A stretch of DNA of 64,000 bases, from NCBI GenBank assembly GCA_044226395.1, contig JBGAHD010000005.1, positions 1 to 64,000 on the forward strand, given 5' to 3'. Each line of letters begins with the position of its first letter. Within the stretch, counting starts at the first letter, position 1. Source of the DNA: JBGAHD01 sp044226395 (GTDB taxonomy: Bacteria > Pseudomonadota > Gammaproteobacteria > Xanthomonadales > Ahniellaceae). Under the pieces are notes generated by a model that was not told the DNA's origin, did no database searches, and worked only from the letters and a program-made list of their open reading frames with translations. This document shows, in pieces, positions 9,829 to 16,990 of the stretch. Made by a program: the position numbers and the translations under genes.

Positions 9829-10998
9829 TCAGTGCTTGGCGGCGTTGGGATAGACGATCATCAAGGTCAACGCATCGTCGCCCGTTTGTCGGATCGCGTG
9901 CGTGCTGCCCGGCCGCGTGAGCAGCGCCATGCCCGCCTCGACCGGAAACAACTGACCGTCGAGCCAGTATTCGCCGCGACCCGAGATCACGTAGTAGACC
10001 TCGTCGTGCTTGTGAAAGTGCAGACCGATCGAAGCGCCCCGATGCAGCACGCGCTTGCGCACGATCATGGGTAGATCCGGCTCGTCGGCGAAAAATGAGT
10101 ACGCCGTGGTCGGACCCAGGCCGCCATGCGGGCCGGGTTGCGAGACGCCGATCTCCGCTTCGCGCAACACGCGCGAGCGATGGGTCTGCGCCGCGCGTTG
10201 TTCCAGCGCATCGGCCGGCGCGCCGCAATCGGTATCGCGGCTCAAGTATTCGGTGACCGGCACGCGATTGGCGACGAGACCACCGGCGACCAAGCAAGCG
10301 ATCGCTTCCGCGCCACGCTCCTGAAAATGCGTGTCATCGGCCTGCGCCTGTTCGGGCACATGCATGTAGAACCGCTTGGCCGGTTCTTCGCCGAGCGCGC
10401 GCAGCCAGTTCATGCTCAACACGCTCAGATCGATCAGGGCCACGTGTTCGCGCGCGGCGAGATCGCGCACGGCCTGCGCGTACACGCCATGCGTGTCGAC
10501 CGGCTGGCCGTTGGCGAACACGCGTCGCGCCACCGGCGTGATCAGCACCGGCGTGGCGCCCTTGTCGCGCGCGAGTTCGAGATAGCGCGTGAGATAGCGC
10601 GGGAACTCAGTCTCGGGATCGTTGTAGCGCGTCGGGTCGTCGATCTTGGCGTCGTTGTGGCCGAACTGAATCAGCAGCACGTCGCCGGCCGATAGCACTT
10701 TCGCCACGCCATCGAACCAGCCTTGCTCGATGAAACTGCGCGCGCTACGCCCGCTTTGCGCGCGATCGTCCACGATCACGCGCGCGTCGAAGAAGCGCCC
10801 GAGCACCTGACCCCAGCCCATGCGCGGGTAGCGGCTGATGTCATAGAAGCTCGCCGTCGAATCGCCGACCACGACGATGCGCGTGGTCTTCTTCGGTGCC
10901 TCGGCGGCCAAAGCGATGCTCGACGCGATCATGCCCGCGATCACGATCGCGACCCGACTCACGCGCGTCCACGCGCGCGACTTCATGAACTTCCGCAT
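9829..10998 (-). CDS. SGNH/GDSL esterase fused to a cupin domain (probable rhamnogalacturonan acetylesterase)
   Basis: Probably removes acetyl groups from pectic rhamnogalacturonan in the periplasm. The 389-residue product has a signal peptide (about 1-32), then an SGNH hydrolase domain (about 38-260) with all four blocks: GDST with nucleophile S47, the Gly of GRSARSF, FGHNDA, and the catalytic Asp-His in DDTHF. A C-terminal cupin follows (about 275-385) with H327, H329, E333 and H367 in HFHKHDE and STHAI, suggesting a metal site. GGGAGGG before the ATG at 10998 supports the start. It is last in uxaC-kduI-kduD, 28 bases after kduD. Fusion of these two domains is unusual; the cupin could bind or isomerise a sugar. 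Acetylesterase activity is inferred from family and context. Confidence 0.85.
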   Translation of the reverse strand: MRKFMKSRAWTRVSRVAIVIAGMIASSIALAAEAPKKTTRIVVVGDSTASFYDISRYPRMGWGQVLGRFFDARVIVDDRAQSGRSARSFIEQGWFDGVAKVLSAGDVLLIQFGHNDAKIDDPTRYNDPETEFPRYLTRYLELARDKGATPVLITPVARRVFANGQPVDTHGVYAQAVRDLAAREHVALIDLSVLSMNWLRALGEEPAKRFYMHVPEQAQADDTHFQERGAEAIACLVAGGLVANRVPVTEYLSRDTDCGAPADALEQRAAQTHRSRVLREAEIGVSQPGPHGGLGPTTAYSFFADEPDLPMIVRKRVLHRGASIGLHFHKHDEVYYVISGRGEYWLDGQLFPVEAGMALLTRPGSTHAIRQTGDDALTLMIVYPNAAKH

Positions 10999-11026
10999 CG
11001 ATCGCCCTCCCGATCGCGTGACGCCA

Positions 11027-11800
11027 TCAACGCGCCAACCAGCCCCCATCGACCGGCAGGATCGCGCCATGCACATAGTCCGACGCGCGCGACGACAGAA
11101 ACACCGCCGCGCCGCCCAGATCATCCGGCTCGCCCCAGCGTCCGGCCGGAATGCGCGCGAGAATGTCGCGATTGCGCGTTTCATCGGCGCGCAGCGCCTG
11201 CGTGTTGTTGGTGGCGAAATAGCCCGGCGCGATCGCGTTGACATTGATGCCGTGCTGCGCCCATTCGTTGGCGAGCAGGCGCGTGATGCCGGCCAGGCCA
11301 CTCTTGCTCGCCGTGTACGCGGCGACGCGAACACCGCCCTGGAACGACAGCATCGAAGCGATCTGGATGATCTTGCCGGGCCGGCCCTGCGCCAGCATCC
11401 AGCGCGCGACGTGCTGGCTGAGAAAGAACACGCTCTTGAGGTTGACGCCCATCACCGCGTCCCAATCCGCCTCGGTGTAATCGACGGCGTTATTGCGACG
11501 GATGGTGCCGGCGTTGTTGATCAGAATGTCGATGGCGCCGAAGCGATCGAGCGTTTCGCGCACGATGCGCGGCACCGGCTCGGTGCTGCCCAGATCGGCT
11601 TCGATCCATTCGCCGCGACGGCCGGTCTCGGCGATGCGCGCCAGACTTTCATCGGGACGCGAACGACCCACGGCCGCGATGTCCGCGCCCGCGCGCGCCA
11701 GGCTCAAGGCCAGCGCCTGGCCCAGGCCCGTGTTGGCGCCGGTGACGATGGCGACGCGACCGGCGAGGCTGAACATGGAATTGGTCGCCACTTCGCTCAT
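11027..11800 (-). CDS. kduD: 2-dehydro-3-deoxy-D-gluconate 5-dehydrogenase (KduD)
   Basis: Short-chain dehydrogenase that reduces 2,5-diketo-3-deoxygluconate to 2-keto-3-deoxygluconate with NAD(P)H, following KduI in unsaturated-uronate catabolism. The 257-residue product shows the nucleotide-binding TGANTGLGQ, NNAG, the catalytic Ser region IASMLSF and YTASK. The C-terminus VDGGWLAR is typical of KduD. The ATG at 11800 overlaps the kduI stop as ATGA; an internal Met at 11776 would also retain the domain. The neighbouring kduI makes the specific assignment strong. Confidence 0.94.
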   Translation of the reverse strand: MSEVATNSMFSLAGRVAIVTGANTGLGQALALSLARAGADIAAVGRSRPDESLARIAETGRRGEWIEADLGSTEPVPRIVRETLDRFGAIDILINNAGTIRRNNAVDYTEADWDAVMGVNLKSVFFLSQHVARWMLAQGRPGKIIQIASMLSFQGGVRVAAYTASKSGLAGITRLLANEWAQHGINVNAIAPGYFATNNTQALRADETRNRDILARIPAGRWGEPDDLGGAAVFLSSRASDYVHGAILPVDGGWLAR

Positions 11801-12630
11801 CGCACGCTCGCCAGCGGCACGGCGTCCATGTCCTTGTACTCCTGGTTCTCGCCGGCCATGGCCCAGATGAAGGCGTAGTTGCTCGAGCCCGCGCCCATGT
11901 GGATCGACCACGGCGGCGAGACCACGGCCTGCTCGTTGGCGACGACGATGTGACGCGTCTCTTCGGGCTGGCCCATGAAATGAAACACGCGCGCTTCCGG
12001 CGCCATGTTGAAATAGAAATACGTTTCCGAGCGGCGGTCATGCAGGTGACAGGGCATGGTGTTCCACACGCTGCCGGCCTCGAGCGCGGTCAGGCCCATG
12101 AGCAATTGCGAGGTCTTGCAGATCTCGGGATGCAGGTACTGATTGATCACGCGCTTGTTCGAGGTTTCCGACGCGCCCATGGGCATGGGCATGGTCTTGT
12201 CCAGACCGATCTTGACCGTCTCGAAGCGCGCGTGCGCCGGCGCGCTGACGAAATAGAACTTGGCCGGATTGTTCGCGTCGATCGATTCGAAACTCACGTC
12301 GGCCGAACCCATGGCCACGTAGATGCCCTCGCGCGTGGCGAGCTCGTGCGTGGCGCCGTCGACGATCACGCGACCCGGGCCGCCGATGTTGATCGCGCCC
12401 AATTCGCGCCGCGCCAGATGCGGACCCGCGCCCTCGCGATACGGCGCCAGCGCCACACGCGCGCGCACCGGCGCCGCGCCACCGATGATCTTGCGCTCGA
12501 CGTGCGAGTAGTTCAGCGAGACCTGCTCGGGCACGAACAGATCGGTCAACAAATAATGCTCGCGCAATTGCGCGGAAGACAGACCGACGATCATGTCGGG
12601 ATGAGTGGCGTGCAGCACGCGCGGCGTCAT
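11797..12630 (-). CDS. kduI: 5-keto-4-deoxyuronate isomerase (KduI)
   Basis: Zinc cupin isomerase that converts 5-keto-4-deoxyuronate, formed spontaneously from unsaturated galacturonate, to 2,5-diketo-3-deoxygluconate in the cytoplasm. At 277 residues it has the E. coli length. Metal-site features include the His-rich MPCHLHDRRSE and downstream PPWSIHMGAG. It lies 26 bases after uxaC and overlaps kduD by four bases. Its presence means the cell handles pectate-lyase products as well as saturated galacturonate. Confidence 0.96.
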   Translation of the reverse strand: MTPRVLHATHPDMIVGLSSAQLREHYLLTDLFVPEQVSLNYSHVERKIIGGAAPVRARVALAPYREGAGPHLARRELGAINIGGPGRVIVDGATHELATREGIYVAMGSADVSFESIDANNPAKFYFVSAPAHARFETVKIGLDKTMPMPMGASETSNKRVINQYLHPEICKTSQLLMGLTALEAGSVWNTMPCHLHDRRSETYFYFNMAPEARVFHFMGQPEETRHIVVANEQAVVSPPWSIHMGAGSSNYAFIWAMAGENQEYKDMDAVPLASVR

Positions 12631-12656
12631 GGGCGAAATCCTCTTCTCGAAACGGG

Positions 12657-14069
12657 TTAGAGCTTGTAGGCGGCCTTGGGCAGGCGATAGGCCAGATCGA
12701 CGGCGACTTCGGCCGCTTCGTCCTCGGCGATGCGATGCTCGGCGACCAGCCGCGCCAGATACACGCAGTCGATGCGCCGCGCGGTGTCGTGACGCGCGGG
12801 AATCGACAGAAACGCGCGCGTGTCGTCGTTGAAGCCGACCGTGTTGTAGAACCCCGCCGTCTCCGTGGTTTGTTCGCGAAAGCGCAGCAGGCCCTCGGGG
12901 CTGTCATGGAACCACCACGCCGGGCCGAGCTTGAGCACCGGATAGTGGCCGGCCAGGGGCGCGAGTTCGCGGCTGTAGCTGGTCTCGTCGAGCGTGAACA
13001 CGATCACCGACAGACGACGATCGTTGCCATGCCGATCGAGCAAGGGCTTGAGCGCGCGGACGTAGTCGGTGCGCGTGGGCATGTCGGCGCCCTTGTCGCG
13101 ACCAAAGTGTTCGTGCACCCAACGGTTGTGATTGCGCCAAGCGCCGGGATGGATCTGCATGACCAGGCCATCGTCGAGGCTCATGGTCGCCATCTCGGTG
13201 AGCATTTGCGCGCGGAACAGTTCAGCGTCGGCCGCATCGGCGCGACCGGCGATGACGCGCGCGAACAACTGCTCGATCTCGACCGCGCCAAGATCCGCCG
13301 TGGCCGCCGTCGCGTGACCGTGATCGGTCGAGGTCGCGCCCAGCGCGGCGAAGTCGGCGCGGCGGCGACGATGCGCGCGCAGATAGCCCTTCCACGTGTA
13401 CACGTCCTCGCCCGAGAGTTCGGCGAAGCGCTGCAGCGATTCGCGAAACTGCTCGTGCTCGGGATCGATCACGGGATCGGGGCGATAGGCCGTGAGCAGA
13501 CGCCCTTTCCAGCCTTCGCGGCGCAGCGACTCGTGATGCTCGAGCGTGTCGACCGGCGATTCGGTGGTGGTGAGCACTTCGATGTTGAAGCGCTCGAACA
13601 GGGCGCGCGGCCGAAACTCCGGCAGCGCCAACATCTGATTGATGCGATCGAAGTACAGATCGGCCGTGGATTCGTCGAGCACCACGTCGAAGCCGAACAC
13701 CGCCGCGAACACGTAGTTCAACCACTGCGCCGAAGGCGTGCCGCGAAACAGATGGAAATGCCGCGCGAACAAGCGCCAGGCCGCGCGCGGATTCGCGCTC
13801 GACGGCCCGCGACGCGACGGCACGCCGAGGTCTTCCATCGGCACGCCCTGGCTGTAGAGCATGCGGTAGATGTAGTGATCGGGCGCGAGCAGGAGTTCGG
13901 TGGCGTTGGGAAACGCGGCATTGCCCGAAAACCAGGACGGATCGGTGTGCCCGTGCGGGCTGATGATGGGCAGGTCGCGCACGCCCGCGTACAAGCGGCG
14001 CGCGATCGCGCGCTGGCCTGGATCGGCCGCGAACAGACGGTCCTCGTGCAACACCAAACGCTTGCCCAT
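12657..14069 (-). CDS. uxaC: Uronate isomerase (UxaC)
   Basis: Isomerises D-galacturonate to D-tagaturonate (and glucuronate to fructuronate), the first step of the isomerase pathway. The 470-residue product matches E. coli UxaC in length, with the amidohydrolase-like metal motif SPHGHTDPSWF near residue 38 and conserved segments such as RGTPSAQWLNY and IHPGAWRNHN. It heads the unit uxaC-kduI-kduD-esterase. A promoter (14099-14127) overlaps an operator-like palindrome (14122-14137), so it is probably repressed by the adjacent LacI regulator. A CGGTGA element before the ATG can serve as ribosome binding site. Confidence 0.96.
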   Translation of the reverse strand: MGKRLVLHEDRLFAADPGQRAIARRLYAGVRDLPIISPHGHTDPSWFSGNAAFPNATELLLAPDHYIYRMLYSQGVPMEDLGVPSRRGPSSANPRAAWRLFARHFHLFRGTPSAQWLNYVFAAVFGFDVVLDESTADLYFDRINQMLALPEFRPRALFERFNIEVLTTTESPVDTLEHHESLRREGWKGRLLTAYRPDPVIDPEHEQFRESLQRFAELSGEDVYTWKGYLRAHRRRRADFAALGATSTDHGHATAATADLGAVEIEQLFARVIAGRADAADAELFRAQMLTEMATMSLDDGLVMQIHPGAWRNHNRWVHEHFGRDKGADMPTRTDYVRALKPLLDRHGNDRRLSVIVFTLDETSYSRELAPLAGHYPVLKLGPAWWFHDSPEGLLRFREQTTETAGFYNTVGFNDDTRAFLSIPARHDTARRIDCVYLARLVAEHRIAEDEAAEVAVDLAYRLPKAAYKL

Positions 14070-14070
14070 C

Positions 14071-14086
14071 GTGTCACCGGTCAGTG
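14071..14086. promoter_or_regulatory. Weak ACCGGT-centred site in the uxaC leader
   Basis: GTGTCACC-GGTCAGTG has the ACCGGT core and one good half (TGTCACC), while the other half is degenerate. It lies between the predicted transcription start and the uxaC ATG, with its centre 51 bases from the stronger site at 14122-14137. It may be an auxiliary operator, or the core may simply coincide with the ribosome binding site. Confidence 0.3.
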
Positions 14087-14098
14087 GCGATGGCGGCC

Positions 14099-14127
14099 AT
14101 CATACCCCGTGCGCGGCCGTTTGGTAA
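14099..14127 (-). promoter_or_regulatory. Predicted sigma-70 promoter of uxaC
   Basis: On the minus strand TTACCA (14127-14122) is separated by 17 bases from TATGAT (14104-14099), matching consensus at four and five of six positions. The predicted start near 14092 gives a leader of about 24 bases. The -35 element is inside the operator at 14122-14137, which is a repression geometry. Confidence 0.55.
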
Positions 14128-14137
14128 CCGGTGTCAA
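14122..14137. promoter_or_regulatory. ACCGGT-centred operator at uxaC
   Basis: TGGTAACC-GGTGTCAA, an imperfect palindrome with halves TGGTAACC and TTGACACC around ACCGGT. It overlaps the -35 of the uxaC promoter. The halves recur at the other four intergenic sites in the pectin locus, and a LacI-family regulator gene begins about 1.2 kb away. Confidence 0.7.
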
Positions 14138-14162
14138 TTGGCCGTCACAAGGGCCACGCCCG

Positions 14163-14187
14163 GCCCGCCCCCAGGCCTCGGGCGGGC
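14163..14187 (-). terminator. GC hairpin downstream of the LacI regulator gene
   Basis: A perfect 8-base stem GCCCGCCC/GGGCGGGC (14163-14170 with 14180-14187) with a 9-base loop lies 30-54 bases past the regulator stop on the minus strand. There is no T-run, so intrinsic termination is uncertain, but it separates the regulator from the uxaC promoter. Confidence 0.35.
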
Positions 14188-14216
14188 GGTTTGGCGCATG
14201 CGGAACGAGGCCGAAC

Positions 14217-15326
14217 TCAGGCGCTCGGCGGGCCAGCCGAATCGCGAATGACCAGGCGCGGCGTGACCGATCCGGGCAGGGCTTTTTCATCGCCCTCGGT
14301 CTCGGCCGCCAACAAGGCGGCGGCGGCGCGCTGACCCATGTCGCGGATCGGCGAATGGACCGTGGTCATCGACGGCCACAAGCGCGTGGCCAGCGGGCTG
14401 TCGTCGAAGCCGACGATCGAAAGTTCGCCAGGCACCGAAAGCCCCAATCGATGCGCGACGCGATACACGCCAGCCGCCATCTCGTCATTGCTGGCGAAGA
14501 TCGCGGTGGGCCGCGGCTTGAGCGCGAGCAATTGCTCGGCGCAGGCCACGCCCGATTCGAAGGTGTATCCACCCTCGACCACGGCTTCGGGCGCCAGATT
14601 CACGCCGCTTTGCTTCAAGGCGCCGATGAAACCTTGCTGACGTTCGTGCGCCGAGCGATACGAGCGCGGGCCCGCGATGAAACCGATGCGTCGGTGACCG
14701 AGCTTGGTCAGATAGTTCGCCGCCTCGGCAGCGCCTTCGCGTTCGTGCGAGACGATCATGCGCGGGGCTTCGTCGAGCGCGACCGACGCGATGCGCACGT
14801 ATTTGACGCCGATCTCGCGCAACGCGTCGGCCAGACCCTGATTCTCCGACACGGGCGGCAACAGAATCACGCCGTAGAGTTTCTGCTGCTGGGCGAAGCG
14901 ACGCACGCCGTCGATGAAATCCTCGGCCTTGCGATCGCAAGGATGCACGACCAACTCAAAACCCGAGCCGCGCAAACTGTCGAGCGCGCCGTTCTGCAGA
15001 TTCACGATGTAGGCGGCATTGGGGTTGTCGTAAATCATGCCGATCAGGAACGAGCGTCGAAACGCCAGACCGCGCGCCTGCGGATCGGGCACGTACCCTG
15101 ACTGACGCATCAAGGCGGCGATGCGCTCGCGCGTTTCCTTGCGCACGAAGGGCGATTCGTTGATCACGCGCGAGACGGTTTTCTTCGACACGCGCGCCAG
15201 GCGCGCGATGTCGTTGATCGTGGGCTTGGGCGCGTCGGCGGGCCACACGGCCACGTCACTGTTGTCGTCCGCGCCGGGGGAATGGCCGATGCGTCCGCCC
15301 TTGTCGCTGGTCTTGCCTGCCGCCAT
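14217..15326 (-). CDS. LacI-family transcriptional regulator of the pectin locus
   Basis: The 369-residue product has a LacI helix-turn-helix at about residues 36-56 (TINDIARLARVSKKTVSRV), the hinge region near PDPQARGL, and a periplasmic-binding-protein-like effector domain to the C-terminus. A non-conserved, Gly/Asp-rich extension of about 34 residues precedes the helix-turn-helix. AGGTAGG before the ATG supports the start, so the extension looks real. It lies between uxaC and the divergent uxaA. The ACCGGT palindromes around the locus are good operator candidates, since LacI proteins bind such symmetric sites with a central CG. The effector is probably a uronate or 2-keto-3-deoxygluconate (inference). 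Confidence 0.93.
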   Translation of the reverse strand: MAAGKTSDKGGRIGHSPGADDNSDVAVWPADAPKPTINDIARLARVSKKTVSRVINESPFVRKETRERIAALMRQSGYVPDPQARGLAFRRSFLIGMIYDNPNAAYIVNLQNGALDSLRGSGFELVVHPCDRKAEDFIDGVRRFAQQQKLYGVILLPPVSENQGLADALREIGVKYVRIASVALDEAPRMIVSHEREGAAEAANYLTKLGHRRIGFIAGPRSYRSAHERQQGFIGALKQSGVNLAPEAVVEGGYTFESGVACAEQLLALKPRPTAIFASNDEMAAGVYRVAHRLGLSVPGELSIVGFDDSPLATRLWPSMTTVHSPIRDMGQRAAAALLAAETEGDEKALPGSVTPRLVIRDSAGPPSA

Positions 15327-15443
15327 CGAATGCCTACCTGCCGAATGAGTGAATCGAGCCCCGCGCGCTCGGTCGCCACGCCTGCGCGAGCGTCAAGACT
15401 AGCCGGTCGGCGCCCCTCGCCGAAAGCCGCATTTGCTTGCGGA

Positions 15444-15459
15444 ATGCTACCGGTTACCA
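15444..15459. promoter_or_regulatory. ACCGGT-centred operator at uxaA
   Basis: ATGCTACC-GGTTACCA; the right half is the exact complement of TGGTAACC seen at uxaC. The site is 37 bases before the uxaA ATG and overlaps a possible -10 (TACCAT at 15455-15460, with TTTGCT at 15432-15437, 17 bases apart). It also lies 118 bases from the divergent regulator gene, so it could serve autoregulation. Confidence 0.68.
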
Positions 15460-15496
15460 TAGCACCGACGATGCCTTCGCGTCGTGGAGTGCGACC

Positions 15497-16990
15497 ATGG
15501 GCGACAGCGCCCCCCTCGATGCCCTGCGCGTCGCCGACGGCGACGACGTGGCGGTGGCCTTGCGCGAACTGCCGGCCGGCACGCTCGCGCGCGTGGCCGA
15601 TCAAGAGATCTCGGTGAACGCGACGATCGCGCGCGGTCACAAGTTCGCGCTGCGCGATCTGCCCGCCGGCGCCGATGTGCGCAAGTTCGGCTGGCCGATC
15701 GGCGTGGCCAGTCAGGCCATCGCGCGCGGCGATTGGGTGCACACGCACAATCTGCGCACGCGTCTGTCGGGTCAAGAGAGCTATGTCTACGACGGCAGCC
15801 GCGGCGAGGTGCTCGACACCGCGCCGGCCGCGACCTTCGACGGCTATCGCCGCGCCGACGGCCGCGTCGGCACGCGCAACGAGATCTGGGTCCTGTGCAC
15901 CGTCGGCTGCGTGGCCAATACCGCGCGCCGCATCGCCGAGGAGGGCGCGCGGCGTCACGCCGGTCGCGTCGATGGCATTCATGCGTTCACCCATCCTTTC
16001 GGCTGCTCGCAACTGGGCGATGACTTGGCGCACACGCGCCGCATGCTCGCGGCGCTGGCGACACACCCGAATGTTGGCGGCGTGTTGCTGGTGGGCCTGG
16101 GATGCGAGTCGCTGCAACTGGGTTCGCTGCTCGCCGAACTCACGTCGCGCGATCGCGTGCGTTCCTTCAACGCGCAACAGGCCGAGGATGAACTCGAGCG
16201 CGGGCTCGACGAACTCGCGGCCCTGGTCGAGCTCGCCGCGCGCGATCGGCGCGAACCTTGTCCGCTGTCGACGCTCACCGTGGGCTTGAAGTGCGGCGGT
16301 TCCGATGGCTTCAGCGGCATCACCGCCAATCCGCTGCTCGGACGCGTCGCCGACTTGCTCGGCGCGGCCGGTGGCACGCCGGTGCTGACCGAGATTCCCG
16401 AGATCTTCGGCGCCGAGCAATTGCTGATGCGTCGGGCGACCGAGCGCGCCGTGTTCGACGACATCGCGCGCGTGGTCAACGACTTCAAGCAGTACTTCCT
16501 CGATCACCACCAGCCCGTGCACGAGAACCCCTCGCCCGGCAACATCGCCGGCGGCATCACCACGCTCGAGGAAAAATCCCTCGGCGCGGTGCAAAAAGGC
16601 GGTCGCGGCCCGGTGACGCAAGTGCTGCGCTATGGCGAACAAGCGCGCAAGCCGGGCCTGGCCCTGCTCGAGGCGCCGGGCAATGATGCCGTGTCATCCA
16701 CCGCATTGGTCGCGGCCGGTTGCACGGTGCTGCTGTTCACCACCGGTCGCGGCACGCCGCTGGGCTTTCCCGCGCCGACCTTGAAGATCGCCTCCAACGG
16801 CGCGCTCGCGCGGGCCAAGCCGCGCTGGATCGACTACGATGCCGGCGCGATCGTCGAAGGCAAATCCATGGACGAGGCCGCGCAAGAACTGTTGCGCCTG
16901 GTGCTCGACACCGCGTCGGGCCGACCGGCGCGTCACGAAATCAATGGCGAGCGCGAGATCGCGCTGTGGAAGACGGGAGTGACCCTATGA
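15497..16990 (+). CDS. uxaA: Altronate dehydratase (UxaA)
   Basis: Dehydrates D-altronate to 2-keto-3-deoxygluconate; an iron-dependent enzyme. The 497-residue product has the N-terminal SAF-like region (about 1-95) and then the UxaA catalytic domain with characteristic stretches RADGRVGTRNE, HPFGCSQLGDD, GLKCGGSDGFSGITANP and EIPEIFGAEQLL. GGAG seven bases before the ATG at 15497 fixes the start. It is followed by the reductase gene with an ATGA overlap and preceded by an operator-like palindrome. Confidence 0.96.
   Translation: MGDSAPLDALRVADGDDVAVALRELPAGTLARVADQEISVNATIARGHKFALRDLPAGADVRKFGWPIGVASQAIARGDWVHTHNLRTRLSGQESYVYDGSRGEVLDTAPAATFDGYRRADGRVGTRNEIWVLCTVGCVANTARRIAEEGARRHAGRVDGIHAFTHPFGCSQLGDDLAHTRRMLAALATHPNVGGVLLVGLGCESLQLGSLLAELTSRDRVRSFNAQQAEDELERGLDELAALVELAARDRREPCPLSTLTVGLKCGGSDGFSGITANPLLGRVADLLGAAGGTPVLTEIPEIFGAEQLLMRRATERAVFDDIARVVNDFKQYFLDHHQPVHENPSPGNIAGGITTLEEKSLGAVQKGGRGPVTQVLRYGEQARKPGLALLEAPGNDAVSSTALVAAGCTVLLFTTGRGTPLGFPAPTLKIASNGALARAKPRWIDYDAGAIVEGKSMDEAAQELLRLVLDTASGRPARHEINGEREIALWKTGVTL

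Noticed and set aside
12735..15101. Very long plus-strand open frame (788 codons) opposite uxaC and the LacI gene
   Set aside because: It is antisense to two well-conserved genes. Its composition (Arg, His, Gln and Ala rich, no domain) is typical of the shadow frame of GC-rich coding sequence.
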